Below, one piece after another: positions 52,896 through 62,076 of a stretch of 64,000 bases of DNA. A model generated the notes under the pieces. That model saw nothing but the letters and a program-made list of their open reading frames with translations, made no database searches and had not been told where the DNA came from. This DNA comes from RPRB01 sp035519675 (lineage in GTDB: Bacteria > Myxococcota > Myxococcia > Myxococcales > Myxococcaceae): the NCBI GenBank assembly GCA_035519675.1, contig DATIWB010000102.1, forward strand, positions 1 through 64,000, written 5' to 3'. Position 1 is the stretch's first letter. Every line of letters starts with the position of its first letter. Position numbers and translations under genes: made by a program.

Positions 52896-53909
52896 TCAGC
52901 TCGGCTCCGCCCCGGCGGGGGCGTCCGCGCCCACGACATGGCAGGCCACCAGGGTGCCATTCCCGAGGGGTCGCAGCTCCGGCCGTTCCACCCGGCAGCG
53001 CGGCTCGGCCAGTGGGCACCGGGGATGGAAGGCGCACCCCGGCGGTGGGGCGAGCGCGCTGGGCACTTCCCCGGGGATTGCCGCCCGGCGCCGCCCGGGC
53101 CGGGCCACGTCGGGAATGGTCTCCAGCAGCGCCCGGGTGTACGGGTGCGCCGGCGCTCCGAAGAGCACCGACCTCGGCGCCCACTCCACCAGCCGGCCCA
53201 GGTACATCACCGCCACGCTCGTCGAGACGTGCGAGACCACCGCCAGGTCGTGGCTGATGAAGACCAGCGAGATGCCGAGGCGTGCTTGCGTCTCCCCGAG
53301 CAGATTCAGCACCTGCGCCTGCACCGAGACGTCCAGCGCCGAGGTCGGCTCATCGCAGACCACCAGCTCTGGCTCCGCGCACAGCGCCCGGGCGATGGCC
53401 AGCCGCTGCCGCTGCCCGCCCGAGAACTGGTGCGGATGCTTGTCCAGATCCGCCCCGGAGAGCCCCACCTGCCCGAGGAGCTGGACCGCCCGCTCGCGCC
53501 GTGCCGCCCCCGAGACCGTTCCCTGCACCGGCTCGGTGACGATGTCCCGGACCCGCCACCGCGGATCGAGCGAGGCGTACGGGTCCTGGAACACCATCTG
53601 GATCCGCCGCTGGAACGCGCGCGGCCGGCGATGGGCGCCACCCTCGAGCGGCTGCCCACGGAGCCGGATCTCCCCGGCGCTCGGGACCTCCAGTCCGACC
53701 AGCAGCCTCCCGAGCGTGGTCTTCCCGCACCCGGACTCCCCCACCACCCCGAGCGTCTCCCCGGCCCGAAGGCTGAGGCTCACCCCGTCGACGGCGCGCA
53801 CCACGGCCGGCGGCGTGCGCGACACCACGCGGGCGAGCAATGGCCGCGGCACCTCGAAGTGCTTGGTCAGCCCACGGAGCTCCAGGAACGGCGCCGCGGT
53901 CTCAGCCAC
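52896..53909 (-). CDS. peptide ABC transporter ATP-binding protein (OppF-like)
   Basis: A 337-residue ATPase with Walker A GESGCGKT, signature FSGGQRQR, Walker B LVVCDEPTSALD, and the oligopeptide-family C-terminal CAFHPRCPLAEPRC. The GTG start has GGAGG four bases upstream and overlaps the partner ATPase gene by eight bases. With its partner it powers import through the two permeases. Opp versus Dpp specificity is not decidable. Confidence 0.93.
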   Translation of the reverse strand: MAETAAPFLELRGLTKHFEVPRPLLARVVSRTPPAVVRAVDGVSLSLRAGETLGVVGESGCGKTTLGRLLVGLEVPSAGEIRLRGQPLEGGAHRRPRAFQRRIQMVFQDPYASLDPRWRVRDIVTEPVQGTVSGAARRERAVQLLGQVGLSGADLDKHPHQFSGGQRQRLAIARALCAEPELVVCDEPTSALDVSVQAQVLNLLGETQARLGISLVFISHDLAVVSHVSTSVAVMYLGRLVEWAPRSVLFGAPAHPYTRALLETIPDVARPGRRRAAIPGEVPSALAPPPGCAFHPRCPLAEPRCRVERPELRPLGNGTLVACHVVGADAPAGAEPS

Positions 53910-54885
53910 GGGTCCTCCGGGCATCGAGCGGGTGCCAGCAGGCCAGCTCGGAGTCCTCGCCGCGCTCCAGCGGCGGTCGCTCGCTCCGGCAGCGGTCCGA
54001 TGCCTGCGGGCAGCGGGGGTGGAAGGCGCACCCGGCGGGCAGCTCGCCTGGCCGGGGCATGTTCCCGGGGATCGCCGGCAGCGCGCCGCCCCCCTGGCCG
54101 CGGATCCGCGGCACCGCATCGAGGAGCGCCCGGGTGTAGGGGTGACCCGGCCCCCTGAGCAGCCGCGCGACCGGCGCCCGCTCGACGATCCGCCCCGCGT
54201 ACATGATCGCCACCTCCGTCGCCAGCTCGGCCACCACGCCCAGGTCGTGGGTGATCAGCAGCACCGAGGTGCCGTGCTCCTCGACCAGCCGCGCGAGCAG
54301 GGCGACGATCTGCGCCTGCGTCGACACGTCGAGCGCGGTGGTGCACTCGTCGGCCACCACCAGCGGGGGCCCGGCGCAGATCGCCAGCGCGATCGCCACC
54401 CGCTGCCGCATCCCTCCCGAGAGCTGGTGCGGGTAGTGCTCGAAGCGCTCCGCAGGCGAGGGCAGGCCCACGTCGGCCAGGAGCCGGATCGCCCGTTCGC
54501 GCGCCGCCGCCCGGTCCAGCGGGGTGTGCGCCCGGAGCGTCTCCACCAGCTGGTCACCGACCTGGAACAGGGGGTCGAGGCTGGTGAAGGGGTCCTGGGG
54601 GATGAAGCCCACCTCCTTTCCGCGCAGCGGACGGACCGCCTCGGCGTCGGGGAGGTTCACCTCGCGCCCGCGCACGCCCAGCCGGCCGGAGGTGATTCTG
54701 ACCGGTGCCGCGACGAGCCCGATGAGCGCCGCAGCGGTCAGCGACTTCCCGGCGCCTGACTCGCCGACCAGCCCGAGCACCCGGCCGGGCTCGATCCGGA
54801 ACGACACGTCCTGCACCAGCGGGGTCTCGCCGCCCGGTCTCCCGAGCACGACCTGCAGGCCCTCCAGCGCCACCGGCCCGGTCAC
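53902..54885 (-). CDS. peptide ABC transporter ATP-binding protein (OppD-like)
   Basis: A 327-residue ATPase with Walker A GESGAGKS, signature LSGGMRQR, Walker B LVVADECTTALD (CTT in place of the usual PTT) and the C-terminal CAFHPRCPQASDRC. The GTG start overlaps the permease stop by four bases (GTGA), showing translational coupling across the operon. Confidence 0.93.
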   Translation of the reverse strand: MTGPVALEGLQVVLGRPGGETPLVQDVSFRIEPGRVLGLVGESGAGKSLTAAALIGLVAAPVRITSGRLGVRGREVNLPDAEAVRPLRGKEVGFIPQDPFTSLDPLFQVGDQLVETLRAHTPLDRAAARERAIRLLADVGLPSPAERFEHYPHQLSGGMRQRVAIALAICAGPPLVVADECTTALDVSTQAQIVALLARLVEEHGTSVLLITHDLGVVAELATEVAIMYAGRIVERAPVARLLRGPGHPYTRALLDAVPRIRGQGGGALPAIPGNMPRPGELPAGCAFHPRCPQASDRCRSERPPLERGEDSELACWHPLDARRTRG

Positions 54886-55772
54886 GACACCGCGCTCCGC
54901 TGCTTGGGGTCCAGCCCGTCCCGGAGCCCGTCGCCGGCGACGTTGACCGCCAGGACCAGTCCGGCGAGCGCCAGCCCCGGGAACACCACCATCCACCACG
55001 CTCCCGAGGGAAGGTACGCGCTGCCGTTGCGGACCAGCGTCCCCAGCGACGGCGAGGTCGGCGGGATGCCGACGCCGAGGAACGACAGGGTGGCCTCGGT
55101 GAGGATGGCATTCCCCAGCCCCACGGTGGCGATGACCACGATGGGCCCCATCACGTTGGGCAGCACGTGGGAGAGGAGGATGGCCCACCAGGGCCGGGCC
55201 ATCACCTGCGCCGCCTGCACGTAGCCCTTCTCCCGCTCGACCAGCGTGCCCACCCGCGCCGCGCGGGCGAAGGGAACCCACTGGGCCAGGGCGATGGCGC
55301 CGATCACCACCGGCACGCCCAGGGTCTCGTGGGCCGACCGGGGGAGCACGCTGCGCGCCACGCCGTCGAGCAGCATCGCCACCAGGATCGCCGGGAAGGT
55401 CAGCTGGGCGTCGGCGGCGCGCATCAGGAGCGCGTCGAGCCAGCCGCCGCGGTACCCGCTGACCAGCCCGGCCGCGAGCCCGAGGAGCATCGCCAAGGCC
55501 ACCGCCGCGAAGCCGACCCCCATCGAGAGCCGGAGCCCGAAGAGGACTCCGGAGAGGACGTCCCGGCCCTGCTCGTCGGTGCCGAGCAGGAACGCGTGGT
55601 TGCCCTCCGGCTGCCACGCCGGCGGGAGCGAGGCGTTCATGAGATCCAGCGTCCGGAGGTCCGAGACGGGCTGCGGCGCAACCCACCGCGCGCCCGCGGC
55701 GAGGAGCACGTAGGCGGCGACCACCCCCAGCGCGATGCGCGTGCCCCGCCGGGTGCCCTGGGGGAGAAGCAT
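54882..55772 (-). CDS. peptide ABC transporter permease (OppC-like)
   Basis: A 296-residue inner-membrane permease. About six membrane helices are seen, and the LGTDEQGRDVLSGVLFGLRLS segment (core GTDEQGRDVLSGV) is typical of DppC/OppC. The conserved EAA-type loop lies around LTEATLSFLGVGI. Coupled to the ATPase gene downstream. Confidence 0.93.
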   Translation of the reverse strand: MLLPQGTRRGTRIALGVVAAYVLLAAGARWVAPQPVSDLRTLDLMNASLPPAWQPEGNHAFLLGTDEQGRDVLSGVLFGLRLSMGVGFAAVALAMLLGLAAGLVSGYRGGWLDALLMRAADAQLTFPAILVAMLLDGVARSVLPRSAHETLGVPVVIGAIALAQWVPFARAARVGTLVEREKGYVQAAQVMARPWWAILLSHVLPNVMGPIVVIATVGLGNAILTEATLSFLGVGIPPTSPSLGTLVRNGSAYLPSGAWWMVVFPGLALAGLVLAVNVAGDGLRDGLDPKQRSAVS

Positions 55773-55784
55773 CCGGGGCGGCTC

Positions 55785-56762
55785 CTACGCTCCACCGAGC
55801 GTCGACCGGACCCGCGGATCCAGCGCGCGGTAGCTCAGGTCGACCACCAGGTTGATGAGCACGAAGGCCACCGCCGCCAGGAGCAGGTAGCTGGAGATCA
55901 CCGGGACGTCGACGAACTGGACGGCCTGGAGGAAGAGCAGGCCCATCCCGGGCCACTGGAACACGGTCTCGGTCACCACCGAGAAGGCCAGGAGGTTGCC
56001 GAGCTGCAGGGCGGCGACGGTGATGACCGGAAGGAGCGCGTTCCGGAGCCCGTGGCGGAAGTGGATCGACCGCTCGGGCAGGCCCCGCGCCCGGCAGAAG
56101 CGCACGTGGTCGGAGTGGAGCACGTCCAGCAGCTCGCCGCGGACCAGCCGGAGCAGGAGCGCCAGCGAGTAGAGGGCCAGGGTGATGGAGGGCAGGAGCA
56201 GCGAGCGCAGCCCGCTCGCGGTCAGGAGCCCGGTGGTCCAGGGCCCGACCGACACCACCTGCCCCCGGCCGGAGGAGGGGAGCCACTGCAGCTGGACGGC
56301 GAAGAGGAAGATCAGCAGCAGCCCGACCAGAAACGTTGGCACCGAGAGCCCGGCCAGCGAGCCGCCGAGGATGATCTTGCTCAGCACCGAGCCGCGCCGG
56401 AGCGCGGTGTAGATGCCGAGCGGAACGCCGAGGAGGAGCGTGAGCAGCATCGCCAGCCCCGACAGCTCCACGCTCGCCGGCAGCCGCTCGGCCAGCAGCT
56501 CACCCACCGGGATGCCCAGGCGGTAGGACACGCCGAGCTGCCCGTGGACGACCCGCCCCAGGTAGCGGCCGTACTGGACGACGAAGGGCCGGTCGAGCCC
56601 GAGCTCGCCGCGCATCGCCTCCCGCTCCTCGCTGGTGGCGTTCTGCCCGAGCATGTTGTTCACCGGGTCGCCGAGCTTGGTGGAGACCGCGAAGGCCAGC
56701 AGGCCCACCACCAGCATCACGCCCAGCCCCTGGAGCAGGCGGGTGAGGATCCCGGCGATCAC
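55785..56762 (-). CDS. peptide ABC transporter permease (OppB-like)
   Basis: A 325-residue permease with an N-terminal membrane helix, a periplasmic loop (LGLDRPFVVQYGRYLGRVV), five further helices and an EAA-like loop in RARGLPERSIHFRHGLRNAL. It overlaps the binding-protein stop by four bases. Pairs with the OppC-like permease to form the channel. Confidence 0.93.
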   Translation of the reverse strand: MIAGILTRLLQGLGVMLVVGLLAFAVSTKLGDPVNNMLGQNATSEEREAMRGELGLDRPFVVQYGRYLGRVVHGQLGVSYRLGIPVGELLAERLPASVELSGLAMLLTLLLGVPLGIYTALRRGSVLSKIILGGSLAGLSVPTFLVGLLLIFLFAVQLQWLPSSGRGQVVSVGPWTTGLLTASGLRSLLLPSITLALYSLALLLRLVRGELLDVLHSDHVRFCRARGLPERSIHFRHGLRNALLPVITVAALQLGNLLAFSVVTETVFQWPGMGLLFLQAVQFVDVPVISSYLLLAAVAFVLINLVVDLSYRALDPRVRSTLGGA

Positions 56763-58339
56763 TGACGCATCTTCACGAACCGGAGCTGCACCCGGTCACG
56801 CGGATCCGGAACCACGTCGACCGTGTCCCGCGCTCCCCAGATGATCAGCTGCTCGTGGAGCGGGAGATGACCGAAGTCCTCCTTGTGTATCCGCAGCACC
56901 TCGGAGATCAGCTGACGCCGCTTCGTCTGGTCCATCTCCACGCGGATCTGGCTCACCAGCTCCTCCACCTTCGGGTTGGTGTAGCGGCCGCCGTTCCATG
57001 CCCCGCTGCCCTCGAGCGTCATGGTCATCACCGGGAGCAGGGTGGCCATCGCGTCCGCCGTCTCCGGACTGAAGCCGAGCAGGAAGAGGCTGGTGTTGTT
57101 GTTCGACTTCTTGAGGATCTTGTCGAAGTGCTTCGACTTGGTCTGGGCGTTCAGAGCGACCTTGACGCCCACCCGGGCGAGCATCGGGACCAGCGACTGG
57201 CAGATGGCCTCGTCGTTGATGTACCGGTCGTTGGGGCAGTCGAGGGTTACCGGGAACCCGTCGGGAAAGCCGGCCTCGGCGAGCAGCTTGCGCGAGGCCG
57301 CCGGGTCGTACGGGTAGCGCTCCCGCAGCTTCGGGTCGTAGCCCTCGGTGGCCTCGGGGATGATCAGCCCGGTGGGCGCGGCCATCCCGCGCATCACCTT
57401 GGCGCGGATCGCCTCCTCGTCGATGGCCTGGTACACGGCGCGCCGGACGCGGACGTCCTTGAAGGGATTCTTCTTCGAGCCCGGCATGTCCAGCGATTCG
57501 TCCCGCCACTGGTCCATGCCGAGGAACACGACCCGGAGCTCGGGCCGCCTGATGACGCGGAAGCCCTTCTGACCCTCGACCCGGGCGACGTCCTGGGGCG
57601 CCACCGGGTAGGCGAGGTCCACCTCGCCGGAGATGAGGGCCGCGAGCCTCGTCGCGGCGTTGGCGATCGGCCGGAACTCGGCCCGGGTGATGGCGTACTT
57701 CTTGTTCGGGAGGTCCCACCACTTCGGGAAGGGGACCAGCACGGTGCGCGTGTCGGGGACGCGCTCCACGACCTGGAACGGCCCGGTGCCGTTCTCGTGC
57801 CGGGTGGCGTAGGTCTCCTCGCTCAGGCCCTGCACCGGCTCGGTGGTGGCGTGCTGCTCGCACCACTTCTTCGACATGATGAAGTGCTCGGAGAGGTTCC
57901 GGAGCAGGATCGGGTCGGGGCCGTCGGTGACGTACTCGATCGTGTAGTCGTCGATCTTCTTGACGCTCTTGATGGTCGAGACGTGCGAGCTCATCACCGA
58001 GTTCTTCGACTTCTGCCGGTTGTACGAGAACACCACGTCGTCGGCGGTGAACGGCGTGCCGTCGTGGAAGGTGACGCCCCTCCGCAGCTGGAATCGCCAG
58101 GTGGTGGGGTTCACCGCCTTCCAGCTGGCGGCGAGGGCCGGCTCGGGCTCGAGCTTCTCGTTGAAGCGGACCAGCCCCTCGTGGATGTTGTTCTTGAAGG
58201 AGTTGGAGAGCGCCTCGTCCGCCGAGTGCGGGTCGAGGGTGAGGAGATCGCCGATCGAGGCGTAGCGGAAGGTCTGGGACCTCGCCGAGCCCACGACGAG
58301 CAGCGCTCCGAGCAGCACGACTCCAGGCGGTCGACGCAT
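56759..58339 (-). CDS. peptide ABC transporter substrate-binding protein
   Basis: A 526-residue family-5 binding protein with a signal peptide (GVVLLGALLVVGSARS). The mature part contains DLLTLDPHSADEALSN, RRGVTFHDGTPFTADDVVFS (core FHDGTPFTADDV), and a long two-lobed body. It delivers peptides or similar ligands to the permeases. The ATG at 58339 is preferred over upstream in-frame starts that lack a signal peptide. Confidence 0.92.
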   Translation of the reverse strand: MRRPPGVVLLGALLVVGSARSQTFRYASIGDLLTLDPHSADEALSNSFKNNIHEGLVRFNEKLEPEPALAASWKAVNPTTWRFQLRRGVTFHDGTPFTADDVVFSYNRQKSKNSVMSSHVSTIKSVKKIDDYTIEYVTDGPDPILLRNLSEHFIMSKKWCEQHATTEPVQGLSEETYATRHENGTGPFQVVERVPDTRTVLVPFPKWWDLPNKKYAITRAEFRPIANAATRLAALISGEVDLAYPVAPQDVARVEGQKGFRVIRRPELRVVFLGMDQWRDESLDMPGSKKNPFKDVRVRRAVYQAIDEEAIRAKVMRGMAAPTGLIIPEATEGYDPKLRERYPYDPAASRKLLAEAGFPDGFPVTLDCPNDRYINDEAICQSLVPMLARVGVKVALNAQTKSKHFDKILKKSNNNTSLFLLGFSPETADAMATLLPVMTMTLEGSGAWNGGRYTNPKVEELVSQIRVEMDQTKRRQLISEVLRIHKEDFGHLPLHEQLIIWGARDTVDVVPDPRDRVQLRFVKMRQ

Positions 58340-58493
58340 CGGTGGCCCCTCCCAGGCCCGAGTTCCAGCTCCGTGCTGAGGGTAGCCCAGGTCGCCGGGA
58401 GGCAGAACGGCTTCCCTCAGACGTCCGTGGCGGCCCAGGTGTTCCTCGAGCCGCCAATCCGCGGGCAAGCGGACCCCAGAGGCCCTTTGGCGC

Positions 58494-59264
58494 TCAGCGC
58501 GACGCCAGCGGGGTCCGGCGCACGAACACGTACGGCACTCCGTCGTTCCCCCACCTCTGCGCTCCGGTGACGTCGAATCCCCGTTCCCAGAAGCGCAGGC
58601 CGACGTCGTCGAGCATCAGCTCGCTGGTGGCGTAGGTCGCGCCTCCGTGCGTGCTCGGGCACCCCCGGCCACTGGTGCCGCCGCGGAGGACCCTGCCCTC
58701 GGCGCGGAGGGCGACCGCGCAGCCCACCCGCTCCACCAGCTCATCCCGGGCGAAGCGCGGTGGCCCGCCCCGGGAGCACGCGCCCACTGCTGCCCCGGGG
58801 TTCTCGAGCTCGAACACCCGGGACACGGCCGCCGACTCGATCGGCTCGCCCGCCTCGAGCGCGTACACCCGCTGCCGGATGGGGGTGTCGGGCGCGGCAA
58901 GCCGGGTCTGCTCGACGTAGAGCACCCGAGGGCCGAGCGCCGGCACGTCCGCCGCACAGGCCACCAGCTGGATGGCCGGATGCCCCGGCGAGCTCCGGGC
59001 CTGGTCCGCCGAATCGAACCGTCCCTCGAGGAGGCGGTAGGTGAGGTCGGCCGCCCCGGCGGGCGCAACGCGAGGAGGAGCACCCGTGGTGGGCGCCGGG
59101 GTCGCGCAGCCGAGCCCCAGCAGGGCCACGGCGCAGGCGCTCTTCGACAGGATTCGGAGACGTCGCTGGAGGAGGCGCAGGGCCCGGAGGTTACCATCCG
59201 CCTCGGCGCGGCAGCCCTCGCACACCGGCTCCGGATCGGCGCTCCTCTCGGAGAAGCGCCCCAC
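58494..59264 (-). CDS. CpcT/CpeT-like putative lipoprotein
   Basis: A 256-residue protein. TYRLLEGRFDSADQA, LYVEQTR and IRQRVYALEAGE match the pattern of CpcT/CpeT, the phycobilin lyase family of cyanobacteria, here in a non-phototrophic setting. A hydrophobic segment ends in LLGLGC (about Cys53), a possible lipidation site, but some 38 residues precede it. The GTG at 59264 has GGGGGAAGC just before it. In other bacteria such proteins are often lipoproteins of unknown use; a lyase role here is not implied. Confidence 0.68.
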   Translation of the reverse strand: MGRFSERSADPEPVCEGCRAEADGNLRALRLLQRRLRILSKSACAVALLGLGCATPAPTTGAPPRVAPAGAADLTYRLLEGRFDSADQARSSPGHPAIQLVACAADVPALGPRVLYVEQTRLAAPDTPIRQRVYALEAGEPIESAAVSRVFELENPGAAVGACSRGGPPRFARDELVERVGCAVALRAEGRVLRGGTSGRGCPSTHGGATYATSELMLDDVGLRFWERGFDVTGAQRWGNDGVPYVFVRRTPLASR

Positions 59265-59303
59265 GCTTCCCCCAGCACCGCACGCTCCGGGGATGCCTCT
59301 CGG

Positions 59304-59891
59304 TCAGCGCTTGCCGGAGCCGAGCCCCTTCTCGTGGGGGTACGTCTTCAGCAGGTCGAGCCCCAGCTCCGGCTCGCTCGGGCCGGTGCCGCCGATGCGA
59401 TGCACCTGCCGCTGGATCTTGTCCTGGAGCAGGATCAGCCCGTCGAGCACCTGCTCCGGGCGCGGCGGGCACCCCGGGATGTAGACGTCCACCGGGAGGA
59501 TGCGGTCGATGCCCTGGAGCACCGCGTAGTTGTCGTAGAACCCGCCCGAGGAGGCGCACACCCCGAAGCTGACCACCCACTTCGGCTCGGCCATCTGCTC
59601 GTAGACGCGCTTGAGGATGGGCGCCTGCTTGAGATTGATGGTCCCCACCACCAGCAGCATGTCCGCCTGGCGGGGCGAGAAGCGCGGAAACTCGGCGCCG
59701 AAGCGGGCGATGTCGTACCGGCTCGCGGCGACCGACATGTACTCCATCCCGCAGCACGCGGTGGCGAAAGGGTAAGTGAAGAGCGAGTACTTGCGCGCCC
59801 AGCCCAGCCCCTTGCTGACCATGCGCTCGAGGAAGCCCATCGCCTCGTCGCGACGGGTGGTGATGACTGGCGTGATGTCCGCGTCGGCCAT
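59304..59891 (-). CDS. nuoB: NADH-quinone oxidoreductase subunit B
   Basis: A 195-residue subunit that binds cluster N2 next to the quinone site. Cluster cysteines are in TACCGMEY, FGVCASSGGFYDN and YIPGCPPRPE. Family length. It follows nuoA by nine bases. The next gene downstream is the CpcT-like lipoprotein rather than nuoC. Confidence 0.96.
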   Translation of the reverse strand: MADADITPVITTRRDEAMGFLERMVSKGLGWARKYSLFTYPFATACCGMEYMSVAASRYDIARFGAEFPRFSPRQADMLLVVGTINLKQAPILKRVYEQMAEPKWVVSFGVCASSGGFYDNYAVLQGIDRILPVDVYIPGCPPRPEQVLDGLILLQDKIQRQVHRIGGTGPSEPELGLDLLKTYPHEKGLGSGKR

Positions 59892-59900
59892 GGTCCTCTC

Positions 59901-60278
59901 TCAATCCTCCCAGTCCAGCGCGCCCTTCTTCCAGACGTACGCCAGGCCGATGACCAGGGTGACGGCGAAGACCAGCATCTCCACGTACCCGAACCAGCCC
60001 AGCGCCTTGAAGTTCACCGCCCACGGGTAGAGGAACACCGTCTCCACGTCGAAGACGATGAAGAGCAGGGCGACCACGTAGAACTTCACCGCGAAGCGCT
60101 GGCGGGCCGTGCCGGGCGAGGGCTCGCTCCCCGCCTCGAAGATGGTCGACTTGACGGCCGACGGGCGCTTGGGGCCGAGGAGGGCGGAGGCGAAGCTGAC
60201 CAGGGCGCCCATGCCTCCGGCGAGGAGGAGCACCGCGAGCAGCGGTCCGTACGGGGCGAGTGCGGTGTCGGGGGTCAT
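59901..60278 (-). CDS. nuoA: NADH-quinone oxidoreductase subunit A
   Basis: A 125-residue membrane subunit with three helices. YEAGSEP-like FEAGSEPSPGTARQRF (about 53-68) and LLFIVFDVETVFLYPWAV (about 75-92) are the family signatures. The ATG at 60278 is used; an upstream in-frame ATG would overlap the PHP gene. It lies 38 bases after the PHP-domain gene. Confidence 0.95.
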   Translation of the reverse strand: MTPDTALAPYGPLLAVLLLAGGMGALVSFASALLGPKRPSAVKSTIFEAGSEPSPGTARQRFAVKFYVVALLFIVFDVETVFLYPWAVNFKALGWFGYVEMLVFAVTLVIGLAYVWKKGALDWED

Positions 60279-60316
60279 CGGAGCGGGCGCATAGAACAGC
60301 GGGGCACCGCGGGGTG

Positions 60317-61141
60317 TCAACGCCGGGAAGCGGCCCGGGCCTCCAGTCGTGCGAAGTGTGAGGGGTCGAGCGACACCATCCCCAGCTGCCGGTCCGGCGT
60401 CACCCGCGGCCCGTGGTAGTCGCTGCCCGCGGTGGGGACGAGGCCCAGCGCCTCCGCCTGGCGGAGGAAGGCCTCGCGCTGGCTGGGCACGTGATCGGGG
60501 TGGAAGATCTCCAGCCCGTCGAGGCCGGCCTTGGCCAGCCGCTCCAGGGTGTAGCCCGAGACCTTGCTCGAGCCCGGGTGGGCGACGGTCGCGGTGCCCC
60601 CGGCCCGGTGGAGCATGGCGATGGCCTCCTCGGCGGGAAGCCGGAAGCGGTCGACCCAGCCGGGCTTTCCGTCGCCGAGAAAGCGGTCGAACGCCTCGCG
60701 GCTGGAGGTGACGTATCCGCGGGCCAGCAGCGCGAGCGCCAGGTGGGGCCGGCCCAGGTGCGCGCCCGCGGCGAGCCGCTCCACCTCTTCCAGGGTCACC
60801 GGGAAGCCGATCTGGTTCATCCGCTCCACCATCCGTCCCATGCGCTCGGCACGCTCGTCGCGCAGCCGGTCGGAGAAGCTGGCCAGCCCCGGCTCGGTGG
60901 GATCCACGAAGTGCCCCAGGACGTGGACCTCGCGGCCCTCGGCCTCGGTGGAAACCTCGATTCCGGGTACCAACCGGATTCCCTGTGCCTCGGCGGCAGC
61001 CTTGGCCCGGGCGAGCCCCCGCACCGTGTCGTGGTCGGTCACCGCCAGCGTCGTGACCCCGGATGACCGCGCCCGGGCAAGCAGGTCCTCCGGCGACAGC
61101 TCACCGTCGCTTGCCGTGGTGTGGGAATGGAGGTCAATCAT
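60317..61141 (-). CDS. PHP-domain phosphoesterase
   Basis: A 274-residue protein starting MIDLHSHTTASDG (His5, His7, Asp12), followed by LAVTDHDTVRG, PGIEVSTE, TATVAHPG, and a late GSDYHG, the metal-binding set of the PHP fold. Members include nucleoside 3',5'-bisphosphate phosphatase RNase AM/YciV, the likely closest type. The ATG at 61141 faces the Rrf2 gene across a 76-base gap. It may be cotranscribed with nuoAB. Confidence 0.9.
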   Translation of the reverse strand: MIDLHSHTTASDGELSPEDLLARARSSGVTTLAVTDHDTVRGLARAKAAAEAQGIRLVPGIEVSTEAEGREVHVLGHFVDPTEPGLASFSDRLRDERAERMGRMVERMNQIGFPVTLEEVERLAAGAHLGRPHLALALLARGYVTSSREAFDRFLGDGKPGWVDRFRLPAEEAIAMLHRAGGTATVAHPGSSKVSGYTLERLAKAGLDGLEIFHPDHVPSQREAFLRQAEALGLVPTAGSDYHGPRVTPDRQLGMVSLDPSHFARLEARAASRR

Positions 61142-61153
61142 CGGAACGCCGCG

Positions 61154-61182
61154 TTGAAATGTGGACCCCTGGGGCCTATAAT
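61154..61182 (+). promoter_or_regulatory. near-consensus sigma-70 promoter for the Rrf2 gene
   Basis: TTGAAA at 61154-61159 and a perfect TATAAT at 61177-61182 are spaced by exactly 17 bases, in the 76-base gap between divergent PHP and Rrf2 genes. This is the best vegetative promoter in the window. Expected start is about 61189. Confidence 0.8.
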
Positions 61183-61189
61183 TACTCAA

Positions 61190-61209
61190 CTGCTCGAATT
61201 CTCAAGCAG
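61190..61209. promoter_or_regulatory. palindrome at the Rrf2 transcription start
   Basis: CTGCT and AGCAG close a 20-base imperfect palindrome (14 of 20 positions symmetric) directly after the -10 box and nine bases before the Rrf2 ATG. A regulator bound here would block initiation, so autoregulation by the Rrf2 protein is plausible. Confidence 0.5.
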
Positions 61210-61217
61210 ATTCTCCC

Positions 61218-61691
61218 ATGCAGCACCCCCTGCAGATCTCCCGGCGCATCGAGTATGGCCTCCGGGCCATGGTCTGTCTGGCCGCCCAGCCGGAGGGCCG
61301 GGTGATGCCGTTCCGGGAGATTGCCCGGCGGATGAACGTTCCGCAGGACTTCCTGGCGAAGATCCTCAAGCAGCTGGTCACCCGGCAGCTGGCGATGAGC
61401 ACCCGGGGCGCCCGCGGTGGGTACCGGCTTGCCCGGCCCGCCCGGGAGATCTCCTTTCTCGAGGTCATCGAGGCGGTCGAGGGGCCGGTGGTGGTCAACC
61501 TCTGTCAGGACGGGCACGACGCCTGCCGGCTGTCGCGAGGCTGCACGCTGTACGGGGTCTGGAAGCGCGGCCAGGAGCGAATGCTCGACGTGTACCGCAC
61601 CGCCACGCTGGACCAGCTGGCCATGGCCGAGCTGAAGGCCTCGGACCTGGCGGTGGTGCCTTTGCCTCCCGCCGCGGCGGCGGGGGCCTAG
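61218..61691 (+). CDS. Rrf2-family Fe-S transcriptional regulator
   Basis: A 157-residue Rrf2 protein: winged helix at the start (ISRRIEYGLRAMVCLA, MPFREIARRMNVPQDFLAKILK is the recognition region, given by IARRMNVPQDFLAKIL), then LARPAREISFLEVIEAVEG. Three cysteines (CQDGHDACRLSRGC, about residues 95-108, Cx6Cx5C) match the Fe-S ligands of IscR and NsrR, so it should sense Fe-S status, NO or redox. It has its own strong promoter and palindrome. Confidence 0.9.
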   Translation: MQHPLQISRRIEYGLRAMVCLAAQPEGRVMPFREIARRMNVPQDFLAKILKQLVTRQLAMSTRGARGGYRLARPAREISFLEVIEAVEGPVVVNLCQDGHDACRLSRGCTLYGVWKRGQERMLDVYRTATLDQLAMAELKASDLAVVPLPPAAAAGA

Positions 61692-61702
61692 GGACGTTCC
61701 CG

Positions 61703-62026
61703 ATGGGCCGTGACCCGATGCAGGCCCTGGAGCGCGACCTCCAGGCCGAGCGCGCCTCGGCCCTGGCGCGCATCAACGACCTCTTCCACAAGGCCCTCGA
61801 GGCCTGGGAGGCGCTCGAGGCCGGAGAGCTGCCGCCGCTGTCCTCGGCCGAGGCGGAGGCGGATCGCCGTTCCGAGCTCCGCGATCTGGCCGCGGAGCGG
61901 CTGTGGTGGCTGCTGGTGCAGCGCGAGACGGTGGGGCTGCGGGACCACCGCGAGCTGCTGAGCCGGATCCCGACGGAGATTCGTCTGCGGATCGGCCCGC
62001 GGCGCCGCGCGCCTACCCCGGGCTGA
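61703..62026 (+). CDS. small helical hypothetical protein
   Basis: A 107-residue protein 11 bases after the Rrf2 gene. A charged helical stretch (LERDLQAERASALARINDLF, about 9-28) and an acidic, alanine-rich middle are followed by a basic end (RIGPRRRAP). No domain recognised. Gene order suggests cotranscription with the Rrf2 gene. Confidence 0.68.
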   Translation: MGRDPMQALERDLQAERASALARINDLFHKALEAWEALEAGELPPLSSAEAEADRRSELRDLAAERLWWLLVQRETVGLRDHRELLSRIPTEIRLRIGPRRRAPTPG

Positions 62027-62076
62027 GGCAGCGAAGAGTCAGCGGGCTGGCCCCGGCTCGGGAAGACAGTCCTGGG

